Origin: a virus
Length of the DNA stretch: 31,700 nucleotides
Reading direction: 5' to 3' (one strand)
Virus record (IMG/VR): IMGVR_UViG_3300048597_000646
Location: 1 to 31,700 of that record
The notes below the pieces were generated by a model. That model did no database searches and was not told where the DNA came from. It saw only the letters and a program-made list of their open reading frames with translations. The translations under genes were made by a program, and so were the position numbers. Within the stretch, counting starts at the first letter, position 1. Each line of letters opens with the position of its first letter. This document shows, in pieces, positions 5,353 through 12,130 of the stretch.

Positions 5353-5550
5353 ATGAAGAGTGAGCGCGAAAAACTAAGGGAAATGCCAGTGGCGGCAAAA
5401 CTAAGTTATGTGCGGCGCGCATGGGAACGCGAGAAAGAAATGCGCCTGCGCTACCTGCACGGCAAAAACAAAAACGTGAAGGTTGAGGAAGCCAATATTG
5501 TGATGGAATGCCTTGACGCAATAGAAGCGCATTTGAGGGGACATCCATGA
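5353..5550 (+). CDS. Small charged helical early protein (65 aa), paralogue of 3038
   Basis: The layout matches the 66-aa protein at 3038: a short N-terminal helix after 'LREMPVAAKLSYVRRA', a basic central helix (EREKEMRLRYLHGKNKN) and a conserved C-terminal helix ending in 'MECLDAIEAHL'. The two probably derive from a duplication that now flanks eight intervening genes. It starts two bases after the previous stop and its own stop overlaps the next ATG. No known family is recognised. Confidence 0.65.
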   Translation: MKSEREKLREMPVAAKLSYVRRAWEREKEMRLRYLHGKNKNVKVEEANIVMECLDAIEAHLRGHP

Positions 5551-5828
5551 CAGATAGACAAGTACAAGCAGTAGCGGATGCTATACATGAAGAGTGCCGC
5601 AAGCCTTACACAATATATGGTATTGGGTTTATGGAGCGAAAACGCCTCGCAAAAGCAGCCATAGAAGCATCAGACGCTAAGTATGTGCCTATGCTGGTGG
5701 AGGCTTTGCGAAAAATTGCAGAAGCTAGGCATCCGACAGGCAATGGTGATTTATTCGCCAGCTATAGCTGGTTACGCCAATACGCATGTGAAGCACTCAA
5801 CAGCTTACCAGAGGAAGTTAGTACATGA
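5547..5828 (+). CDS. Hypothetical early protein (93 aa)
   Basis: It has a GAGGGGAC ribosome-binding site, and its ATG and stop both overlap neighbours as ATGA. The sequence is largely helical: 'RQVQAVADAIHEEC' opens, 'ERKRLAKAAIEASD' follows, and the C-terminus 'PMLVEALRKIAEAR...WLRQYACEALNSL' resembles the ends of many small phage early proteins. No catalytic motif is present. It is coupled to the replication initiator gene, which may point to a replication role, but nothing in the sequence proves it. Confidence 0.65.
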   Translation: MTDRQVQAVADAIHEECRKPYTIYGIGFMERKRLAKAAIEASDAKYVPMLVEALRKIAEARHPTGNGDLFASYSWLRQYACEALNSLPEEVST

Positions 5829-6880
5829 GCAACGCCCGTTTTTGCATCATTCCTGCGCGCGCTTTGGGTGACACACGCATCAGCCGTAATGATGTGATGG
5901 TGCTGCTTGCCCTGGGGAAGTTTGGTGATAAGGACGGGTGGAGCTGGCCTAGCATGAAAACCATTGCGGAAATGATTCAGGCACATCATGTTTCAGTGAG
6001 TAAATCCATTAAAACACTTATTGATTGCGGCTATGTACAATCACGTCCACGCTACCGCGATGATGGCAGCCAAACATCAAATGAATACCGTATTTTATTT
6101 GATCAACCCGCCGAGCAATCCGAGCTTGATTTTGCTAAATCGGAAAACACCCCACCTGAACACACCACCCCCCCAGCCGATTCGCTACCCCCCCATAGCG
6201 TGGCGGCTATGCCCCCCATAGCCTCTGAGACTATGCCCCCCATAGCGCATACGCTATGCCTAATGAAGGATCCCACTTTAACGCCCCAGATGAACGAAAA
6301 GAATATTTCCCCGAACGTGCCGTTCGAGGGCGATAAAACCAAACATGATGGTTTTGAAGAATTCTGGAATTTGTGGCCGAAAGCACGTAGGTGTGAAAAG
6401 CCACATGCCAAGCGGGAATTTCAGGCGGCCATTCGTAAAACATCACCAGAAACCTTGCTGGCGGCGGTTAAAGTTTACATTCAAAGCGCCGAGGCGCTGG
6501 AAGGCTTTGCCCCCTACCCAGCAAAATGGCTCAAGCGGGAACGATGGCTGGAATGCGAAGTTCAGGCCGAAGGGCAGAAAACCGATATTGACCTTGCCAC
6601 GCTTGGTGGTGATGCACCTGGCAATCAATTCCTGTTACAGTTGCTCAAATATTTGCGCGCGCAGTTTGGGGATGCGATGTTTAGAAGCTGGTTTGCTGGG
6701 TTGCGATATTTTTCAACACATCAGGGAGTGCTCACACTGGTGGCACCAAGTGCCTTCATTGCGGAATGGATTAAAGCTCACCACGGAGTAGAGCTTAAAA
6801 AAGCCGCCTGCATGTTTTTTCCCGAAATACGCGAAATAGAGATTTCAGCCAATTTTACTACTCCCAAACGTGCCGCCTAA
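5825..6880 (+). CDS. Lambda-O-like replication initiator with a C-terminal DnaA-N-like domain (351 aa)
   Basis: Residues about 8-90 form a winged helix-turn-helix ('ISRNDVMVLLALGKFGDKDGWSWPSMKTIAEMI'), the type used by phage initiators to bind the origin. A proline-rich linker (about 95-150) is encoded by palindromic repeats that are probably the origin. Residues about 178-240 ('FEEFWNLWPKARR...PAKWLKRERWLE') match a domain frequent in phage replication proteins. The last 80 residues resemble the DnaA N-terminal domain ('FGDAMFRSWFAGLRYF...LTLVAPSAFIAEWI'), which in DnaA recruits DnaB helicase. It closes the early operon. Helicase loading is inferred, since no separate P-like loader is seen nearby. 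Confidence 0.85.
   Translation: MSNARFCIIPARALGDTRISRNDVMVLLALGKFGDKDGWSWPSMKTIAEMIQAHHVSVSKSIKTLIDCGYVQSRPRYRDDGSQTSNEYRILFDQPAEQSELDFAKSENTPPEHTTPPADSLPPHSVAAMPPIASETMPPIAHTLCLMKDPTLTPQMNEKNISPNVPFEGDKTKHDGFEEFWNLWPKARRCEKPHAKREFQAAIRKTSPETLLAAVKVYIQSAEALEGFAPYPAKWLKRERWLECEVQAEGQKTDIDLATLGGDAPGNQFLLQLLKYLRAQFGDAMFRSWFAGLRYFSTHQGVLTLVAPSAFIAEWIKAHHGVELKKAACMFFPEIREIEISANFTTPKRAA
6184..6260. repeat. Palindromic iterons inside the initiator gene, candidate origin
   Basis: Two full units, GCTATG-CCCCC-CATAGC at 6206-6222 and a near copy at 6230-6246, are each an inverted repeat spaced 24 bases apart. A degenerate unit precedes them (6184-6199) and a half unit follows (6253-6260). The spacing keeps the reading frame and yields a repeated 'MPPIA' peptide. 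In lambda the origin iterons lie within the O gene in the same place, between the DNA-binding and C-terminal domains. Origin function here is inferred. Confidence 0.65.
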
Positions 6881-6920
6881 ACCCTTTAATTATGGGGTTA
6901 TTCACCACAGGCGTTGAAGC

Positions 6921-7772
6921 ATGTTACTTGTACCAAAATCCCCAGAATTTACATGGCGCTTGCAAACCTCAGCAGGGCAACCATTAGATACGTTTGGGGT
7001 AAGTGTCACACCAGGTAATAATGCCATGGGAAGCTGGACGCAGTTAATTGCAGGTGCGAGCGTAACTGAGGACGTGTACGCTTTAGCAATAATGGTAGGC
7101 AATAACTTCATTGCGTCAACTTTACGAGATGGATTGCTTGATGTGGGTATTGATGAGGCAGGGGGCAGCAGTTACACCGTAAAAATACCATTCCTGACCA
7201 TCTGTGGTGCAGCAAATCCGCAAGTGGCTGCACCGATTACATTTTATTTTCCGCTATTTATCAAGGCAGGTAGTTCGATTGCCGTGCGCGCATCGGTGAA
7301 TAACGCTACCGTTGGCACGGTACGTTGTTATGCAAAACTTTACGGCAAACCAGTGCACCAAGAAGCTACCCGTGTTGGTAGTTTTGTGCGTAGTTTTGGT
7401 GATACACTTGCGTCATCACGTGGAACGATAATAACCGCAGGAACCACCAGTGAAGGATCATGGACGCAGCTAGGCTCTGCGACAGCCGAGCCACTTTGGT
7501 ATTGGAAGCTTGGTATGGGGATAGGTGATGCGACATTTACCGCGAATTATTACTTTGCTGACTTGGCATTTGGTGATGCGAGTAACAAAATAATCATCGC
7601 AGAAGATGTGCCAATCAGCGTGAATTCAGGAGAATATAAAACCGATCACTATTTTGAAGGTGACTGTTATCGCACCGTACCAACAGGCGCATTGATATAT
7701 GGCAGGCTGCAACGTAGTAACGCAACTGCCGACACGAATACATCGTTAATTGCTTACGGTATGGGGGGATAA
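6921..7772 (+). CDS. Virion/receptor-binding-type protein with internal duplication (283 aa)
   Basis: The protein is rich in Gly, Ala, Ser and Thr, with alternating hydrophobic strands and no cysteine-based motif, like phage surface proteins. It contains two related halves of about 140 residues. Each has a 'GSWTQL' motif (near residues 37 and 176) followed by an aromatic/glycine strand region, and each ends in a strand-rich segment ('CYAKLYG', 'LIAYGMG'). A two-domain beta sandwich is likely. It follows the replication gene by 40 bases, and the next gene starts directly at its stop. A tail-fibre or decoration role is inferred. Confidence 0.65.
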   Translation: MLLVPKSPEFTWRLQTSAGQPLDTFGVSVTPGNNAMGSWTQLIAGASVTEDVYALAIMVGNNFIASTLRDGLLDVGIDEAGGSSYTVKIPFLTICGAANPQVAAPITFYFPLFIKAGSSIAVRASVNNATVGTVRCYAKLYGKPVHQEATRVGSFVRSFGDTLASSRGTIITAGTTSEGSWTQLGSATAEPLWYWKLGMGIGDATFTANYYFADLAFGDASNKIIIAEDVPISVNSGEYKTDHYFEGDCYRTVPTGALIYGRLQRSNATADTNTSLIAYGMGG

Positions 7773-8111
7773 ATGGGCATTTCCATAACATCTGATTCAG
7801 CAACAATTGGAACGACTGAATATAGCTTGCCAAATGACAGTACATCGCTCACCGCGCAAACGGATGACTGCATTTTACAGGTATGGATAGACTTTGCAAA
7901 CATGACGGCGGCAGAAGAATATGAAGTGAAGGTGTATGAGAAAATCAATGCCGGCACTGCGCGTATTGTCTATAAAACCAACGTGATTGGCGCACAATCT
8001 CACCCGCTTGTCACCCCTTCGCTAATTGTGGGTGAGGGCTGGGATGTGACCGTGGATAAAATTGCGGGCACCGACAGAAGCATTGCATGGTCGATTCGTA
8101 AGATAACCTAG
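7773..8111 (+). CDS. Virion accessory protein (112 aa)
   Basis: It starts immediately after the previous stop, with GGGGGGA upstream. The sequence ('YSLPNDSTSLTAQTDDCILQVWIDFANM', then 'EEYEVKVYEKI') is of a type that recurs beside fibre genes in proteobacterial prophages. It looks like one beta-sandwich domain. Its role in the particle is unknown. The neighbouring repeat protein and fibre-adaptor gene suggest it belongs to the receptor-binding apparatus. Confidence 0.6.
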   Translation: MGISITSDSATIGTTEYSLPNDSTSLTAQTDDCILQVWIDFANMTAAEEYEVKVYEKINAGTARIVYKTNVIGAQSHPLVTPSLIVGEGWDVTVDKIAGTDRSIAWSIRKIT

Positions 8112-8121
8112 GGGGTAGCTG

Positions 8122-9591
8122 ATGACTTGGCTATTTCAGCCGATACCCGATGGCGCACAGCTGCTGGCGGTGACGACTACCCCAGTAGAAAATTCGCTGG
8201 ATGTGCGTTGGAATACCACTGGGAATGTCGGAAATAATCTGGATTTGAGGTATAATACCGTTGCTACGGTAATGAACGGCAGTGATTTGCGCTGGCATAT
8301 TAACAGCGCGGTGGATTCAAGCATTGATATACGCTGGAATCTTCTTAGCGCAATCACACAAGATGTGGATTTGCGTTACAATATTGTTGCCAATGTCAAT
8401 AGCAGCATTGATGTACGCTGGAATACCATAAGCACGGTAATGCAGGCAGTGGACGTGCGCTGGAATCTGCTAAATTCGGCCATGCAAACGCTCGATGCAA
8501 GATGGAACATCATCAGCCAGATTGCCCAGGATAGCGATTTGCGATGGAACCTCGCAAGCGTGGTGGCTCAAGATACCGATATACGCTGGAATCTGACAAA
8601 TGAAATCAACCAGCAGCTGGATGTGCGTTGGAACCTTACCAGCCAGATCGCACAAAATAGCGACTTACGGTGGAATTTACTTAACACTGCAATGCAAGTG
8701 CTGGATGTGCGCTGGAACCTTATCAACCAGATATCGCAAAATATTGATATCAGATGGAATCTAAGCAACCAAATTGCCCAGGATAGCGATTTGCGATGGA
8801 ACCTAGCAAGTGTGGTGGCGCAGAATAGTGACTTGCGTTGGAATATGGTATCATCCACGCAGGCTGACTCCACGCTTTCGTGGGATATGGCGGGAGTGGT
8901 GAGTGCTGATTATGAATTCAGGTGGAATGTACTGAATGGAGTAACGCAGGATGTTGATATTCGTTTTAATATTTTCAGTCTTATTCAGCAGAATGTGGAT
9001 GCACGGTGGGATATTGACGCGCTTGTAACTCAGCAAACCGATCTGCGTTATAATGTGCTAAGTAGCACGATGCAAACGCTCGATGCCATATGGAACATCA
9101 GCAGCCTGATTGCCCAGAATAGCGACTTGCGTTGGAATATAGCTACGTTGGTGGGGCGAAATAGTGACACCAGGTGGAATCTAATTGAAAGCATGCAGGC
9201 TGATTCCACACTTTCGTGGAATATGGCTGCGATGGTGAAGCAATCGGCAGATTTACGCTGGGATGCACTGAATGATGTGCATCAATCCATGCAGATCATA
9301 TGGCATCTGCTAGATGAGATTTTAACGGTAAATACAAGCGTATTACTACAATGGCAGATATTAAACGCTGTGAATGCGCGTATAGCTTTGCGCTACGCTA
9401 TTGAGGGCGAGGAAACCTTTGTGGATGGTGAGCGGCGGATTGATGCCGATGAGGAAAACCGCACGCTATTTTTGCCTGTAGAGAATCGTAAAATAAGACT
9501 CTCCCGAACGGGGGAGAGCCGCAGCATAATCATTCCAAGCGTGAGCCGAGCCATGCACATAAGCGATGACCGGCATCTGGATATTAACTGA
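8122..9591 (+). CDS. 14-residue tandem repeat virion protein (489 aa)
   Basis: After a 26-residue head, residues 27-390 are 26 back-to-back 14-residue units with the core D-(L/I/V)-R-W-N-(L/I) and a second half such as SQIAQNS. Two or three decayed units follow. The C-terminal 80 residues are different: charged, with 'ESRSIIIPSVSRAMHISDD'. A strand per repeat around the Arg-Trp-Asn core would suit a beta-solenoid or an elongated trimeric fibre; this is inference. Near-identical units 252 and 336 bases apart show recent internal duplication. I cannot name a family. Its neighbours, including a fibre-adaptor-like gene, point to a tail fibre or whisker. Confidence 0.7.
   Translation: MTWLFQPIPDGAQLLAVTTTPVENSLDVRWNTTGNVGNNLDLRYNTVATVMNGSDLRWHINSAVDSSIDIRWNLLSAITQDVDLRYNIVANVNSSIDVRWNTISTVMQAVDVRWNLLNSAMQTLDARWNIISQIAQDSDLRWNLASVVAQDTDIRWNLTNEINQQLDVRWNLTSQIAQNSDLRWNLLNTAMQVLDVRWNLINQISQNIDIRWNLSNQIAQDSDLRWNLASVVAQNSDLRWNMVSSTQADSTLSWDMAGVVSADYEFRWNVLNGVTQDVDIRFNIFSLIQQNVDARWDIDALVTQQTDLRYNVLSSTMQTLDAIWNISSLIAQNSDLRWNIATLVGRNSDTRWNLIESMQADSTLSWNMAAMVKQSADLRWDALNDVHQSMQIIWHLLDEILTVNTSVLLQWQILNAVNARIALRYAIEGEETFVDGERRIDADEENRTLFLPVENRKIRLSRTGESRSIIIPSVSRAMHISDDRHLDIN
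8200..9291 (+). repeat. Tandem 42-bp coding repeats (26 units)
   Basis: Each unit encodes 14 residues with no insertions or deletions over 26 units. Sequence identity between units varies: the unit at 8521 is nearly repeated at 8773 (six units later), and the one at 8860 at 9196 (eight units later). This pattern fits duplication of multi-unit blocks by unequal recombination or slippage. Confidence 0.9.
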
Positions 9592-9607
9592 AAACAAAGG
9601 ATGATTT

Positions 9608-10120
9608 ATGCCCATAGTAGCTGGTGATATTGATTTTTTTCTATCTGGTGGAGGATCTAACACGGATCCAAATGCGGCGCTTGGTGGCGCGATTTCCACT
9701 ACTACACAGATAACCGATGCCACGGTGGCTAATTTGTTTGATAATGTATCATCCGCTGAATCATCCGCTGGTGATACCGAATATCGCTGCTTTTATGTCA
9801 AAAATAGTCACGGCTCACTGTCACTGCAAAATGCGGTGGTTTATATTAATAGCAATACACCAAGTAGTGATACATCGGTGGAAATCGCGCTTGGCACATC
9901 CGCAGTGAATGGAACAGAACAAACTATTGCTAATGAAAGTACAGCACCCACTGGCACTTCATTTTCTACTGCTGCTGGTAGTGGCAATGCACTTTCCATA
10001 GGTAATATTCCTGCGGGACAACACAAAGCCATTTGGGTGAAGCGTATTGTGGGATCAAGTGCAGCAGCTTACAACGCTGATAATGTGGTGATTCGCGTAG
10101 CTGGTGATACCGCCGCTTAA
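9608..10120 (+). CDS. Virion structural protein, common prophage family (170 aa)
   Basis: The sequence has a widely seen prophage pattern: 'DIDFFLSGGGSNTDPNAALGGAIS' at the start, 'SAGDTEYRCFYVKN' in the middle, and 'IGNIPAGQHKAIWVKRIV' and a final 'VIRVAGDTAA'. Strands dominate, so a beta-sandwich virion protein is likely. Members of this type sit beside fibre or decoration genes; the exact role is not known to me. The start is preceded by AAAGGATG. It follows the repeat protein gene by 16 bases and is followed by the fibre-adaptor-like gene. Confidence 0.7.
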   Translation: MPIVAGDIDFFLSGGGSNTDPNAALGGAISTTTQITDATVANLFDNVSSAESSAGDTEYRCFYVKNSHGSLSLQNAVVYINSNTPSSDTSVEIALGTSAVNGTEQTIANESTAPTGTSFSTAAGSGNALSIGNIPAGQHKAIWVKRIVGSSAAAYNADNVVIRVAGDTAA

Positions 10121-10135
10121 TGTAAGGGGGGATGT

Positions 10136-10519
10136 GTGAGCAGAGTTAAAACCATTGCGAAAGATGACTTTGAGCAGCTTGATTATTTTGCGGATTACAC
10201 CGACGAATTAACTGAGCACTCAGATGATATTGCTACATCCACCTGGTTAGTGCCAAGTGACTCTGCCGAAAATCTGGGAACAGAGGCGCTTAATTTGGTG
10301 GATGATGTGACGGTGGATTATGATATTGATGCGCCATCCCCCAAATATAGAAATGGCGTTTCAGGCGCGGTGGCGATTAATTCCAAAATTACCAGCGTGT
10401 TTGTAGTGGGCGGTACTTTGGGTAACACCTACCGCCTGATGAATCGCATTACCACGGTGGAAGGCAGACGCTATTCACGGGTGATGGATCTGGTGATACA
10501 GCGCAAAAGCGAATGTTAG
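10136..10519 (+). CDS. Fibre-tail-adaptor-like protein (127 aa), GTG start
   Basis: The GTG at 10136 follows AAGGGGGGAT and gives the right N-terminus. The middle of the protein fits the pattern of phage fibre-tail adaptor proteins: an aromatic/acidic 'DYFADYTDEL', then 'IATSTWLVP', and a final 'GTLGNTYRLMNRITTVEGRRYSR' resembling an immunoglobulin-like strand pair. Such proteins link a fibre or base-plate part to the tail. It lies between two virion genes. No ATG start exists in frame nearby. Confidence 0.65.
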   Translation: MSRVKTIAKDDFEQLDYFADYTDELTEHSDDIATSTWLVPSDSAENLGTEALNLVDDVTVDYDIDAPSPKYRNGVSGAVAINSKITSVFVVGGTLGNTYRLMNRITTVEGRRYSRVMDLVIQRKSEC

Positions 10520-10529
10520 ATTATGCCAT

Positions 10530-11117
10530 ATGGTAGAGATTACTGTACAAAGTAACATTAAAGAATTTATCAGTGAGCTGAATGCGGTGCAACGCAATCA
10601 GTTGCCATTCGCCACATCCCGCGCACTGAATGATGTGGCGGTAGATGCCCAGGATGCGGTGATTAACGCAATTCCACATATATTCCAGAATCGGAAAAAA
10701 TGGTGGCTAAAAAGGCAGCCACTTGGCATTAAGGTGAAGTTTTCTAAAAAGCATGATTTGAAATCCAGCATATATACTAAAGCCTATTTTGCTGAAATTC
10801 AGGAAAAAGGCGGGCTTAAAACCCCAAAATCATCTAAACAGCTTGCCGTGCCAACAGATCGTGTGTCGCGCAAATATCGCACTTCGCATGGCGCACGTGA
10901 AATGCTGGCTGAGAGACAAAATGTTTTTAAAACCAATAAGGGTATATTTCAGCGCACAGGTAAGAAAGGTGCGGTACTGCTATGGTCGTATGCGCGCAGT
11001 GCCAAAATTAAACCGCGCTTTGGATTTTATGATATCTGCCACAAAGTTATAATGCGCCGCTTTGAGCAGCATTTTAAAAAGCGGCTTGAACAGGCATTAA
11101 GCACCGCAAGAAAATAA
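10530..11117 (+). CDS. Minor tail protein Z-like (195 aa)
   Basis: The N-terminus ('NIKEFISELNAVQRNQLPFATSRALNDVAVDAQDAV') matches the pattern of lambda-type minor tail protein Z and related neck proteins, where a long helix is followed by an 'ipfA-AlN' segment. The rest is strongly basic, with 'NRKKWWLKRQ' and 'RRFEQHFKKRLEQAL'. In lambda, Z helps connect tail to head. It is unusual here because the gene lies outside the main tail operon at 21848-30125. Function by resemblance only. Confidence 0.65.
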   Translation: MVEITVQSNIKEFISELNAVQRNQLPFATSRALNDVAVDAQDAVINAIPHIFQNRKKWWLKRQPLGIKVKFSKKHDLKSSIYTKAYFAEIQEKGGLKTPKSSKQLAVPTDRVSRKYRTSHGAREMLAERQNVFKTNKGIFQRTGKKGAVLLWSYARSAKIKPRFGFYDICHKVIMRRFEQHFKKRLEQALSTARK

Positions 11118-11172
11118 ACACCCTCCCCCGCATCCACCCCCAATTCATAATGCGGATACCCAGAAACAATGG

Positions 11173-11186
11173 GTTGAACGTTCAAC
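11173..11186. repeat. Perfect 14-bp palindrome upstream of 11206
   Basis: GTTGAACGTTCAAC is perfectly self-complementary and lies 20 bases before the next start codon. There is no T-tract, so a terminator is unlikely. It could be a regulatory-protein site; no second copy was noticed. Confidence 0.4.
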
Positions 11187-11205
11187 TTGTATAGGAGTTT
11201 TTAAC

Positions 11206-11628
11206 ATGAAAGATATTTACAATAATACCGTATTGAAACGGGCGCTCAGCCCTGTTTCTGTGTCAGACAATACAGCACAGGTAAGTCAGATTATCGACAC
11301 TAAAGGCTTTGGTGCGGTGCTATTTGGCATTTTGATTGGCTCTGTGGCGGATGCCGATGCTACCTTTGCCGTAACTGCGGATGAAAGTGATGCATCAGAT
11401 CTGAGCGGTAGCAATTCGGTGGCGGCAGCCAATATGGTTGGCACGCTTGCACTGGCTGGCTTTCAGTTCGATGATGATAATGAGGTGCGCAAAATTCTCA
11501 TTACGCCAGGCAAGCGTTATGTGCGCATCACCATCACCCCGACAGGTAACGCGAGCGCTGCGGTGCTTGCTGCCTTTGCGCAGCTGGTAGCGCCTACCTA
11601 CGCACCCGTTACGCAACCTGTTGCTTAA
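11206..11628 (+). CDS. Virion accessory protein (140 aa)
   Basis: A TATAGGAG ribosome-binding site lies about 10 bases upstream. The protein carries a pattern seen in many proteobacterial prophages: 'ALSPVSVSDNTAQVSQIIDTKGFGAVLFGILIGSVADADATFAV', then 'DESDASDLSGSN' and a C-terminal 'KRYVRITITPTGN'. The composition (small residues, alternating strands) fits a beta-sandwich virion or decoration protein. It is the last gene of the accessory structural block. The function is unproven. Confidence 0.65.
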   Translation: MKDIYNNTVLKRALSPVSVSDNTAQVSQIIDTKGFGAVLFGILIGSVADADATFAVTADESDASDLSGSNSVAAANMVGTLALAGFQFDDDNEVRKILITPGKRYVRITITPTGNASAAVLAAFAQLVAPTYAPVTQPVA

Positions 11629-11644
11629 ACTGTTATTATTTTAA

Positions 11645-11760
11645 TACTCTGCGCTTGGCTCTTACGAGTAGAAGTATTGCCCCTGCAAGGCGCGGATAAA
11701 GGGGGAACTGGAATGCCGCTAAGTGCCAGGCATGACACTCGGAGAGACGAAAATAATCCT
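11645..11760 (+). ncRNA. Possible structured leader or small RNA before the dNTP-hydrolase gene
   Basis: This 130-base gap has several self-complementary pieces. CTGCGCTTG can pair with CAAGGCGCGG (with one bulge). CTC-TTAC-GAG can form a small hairpin. AGTG...CACT and TTGCCCC...GGGGGAA can also form. I recognise no named riboswitch. It ends in the GGAGAG ribosome-binding site of the next gene. It may be only a leader with chance folding. Confidence 0.25.
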
Positions 11761-12042
11761 ATGACACAATTCAGAAAAAACGATGCAGGCAAAGTGAAAC
11801 TGGCTTATTTACCATTTGCCCAGCTTGAAATGATTTGCCGCGTGCTGGATCATGGTGAAGAAAAGTATGGGCGCAATAATTGGCAGCAGGGTGATTTCAT
11901 GCGCTATGCATCGGCATGCTTCCGCCACCTATTTGCCAGAATGAAAGGCGAAACGCACGATCCGCAAAGCGGCCTCCCGCACCTTGCCCATGCCGCCTGC
12001 TGTATTCTTTTCATGATGTGGTTTGATGATGGCCGCAAATAG
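11761..12042 (+). CDS. dATP/dGTP diphosphohydrolase-like domain protein (93 aa)
   Basis: The ATG at 11761 follows GGAGAG. The sequence matches the small MazG-like nucleotide-hydrolase domain found in phages: 'GEEKYGRNNWQQGDFMRYASACFRHLFARMKGE' and then 'DPQSGLPHLAHAACCILFMMW'. The Glu, Asp and His residues in these blocks are expected to bind metal. The related MazZ enzyme of 2-aminoadenine phages hydrolyses dGTP, but no PurZ-like gene is seen here, so a general nucleotide-pool role is more likely. It lies upstream of, and converges with, the NYN gene. Confidence 0.75.
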   Translation: MTQFRKNDAGKVKLAYLPFAQLEMICRVLDHGEEKYGRNNWQQGDFMRYASACFRHLFARMKGETHDPQSGLPHLAHAACCILFMMWFDDGRK

Positions 12043-12061
12043 CGAAGTTGCGCGAAAAAGC

Positions 12062-12118
12062 AAACTGACAGTTTATACTTAGCGCCTAGCCCATAGGCTA
12101 CTTTCCGTTATCAGGAAA
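12062..12118. terminator. Hairpins between convergent genes
   Basis: Three inverted repeats lie in this gap. AAACTG-A-CAGTTT is at 12062-12074, TAGCC-N4-GGCTA at 12087-12100, and TTTCC-N7-GGAAA at 12102-12118. Only short T-runs follow, so any termination is weak. The placement between two facing genes makes a bidirectional stop plausible. Confidence 0.35.
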
Positions 12119-12130
12119 TTTAATGCAAAA

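Noticed and set aside
8200-9291. CRISPR-like periodic repeats
   Set aside because: The 42-base period is protein-coding with no alternating repeat and spacer structure. Variation follows codons, so it is a repeat protein.
9499-9518. CTCTCCC/GGGAGAG hairpin as a terminator
   Set aside because: It lies inside the coding end of the repeat protein and has no following T-tract.
11761-12042. Claim of a 2-aminoadenine (Z) genome
   Set aside because: Only a MazZ-like domain is seen. Without PurZ or DatZ the claim is not supported.
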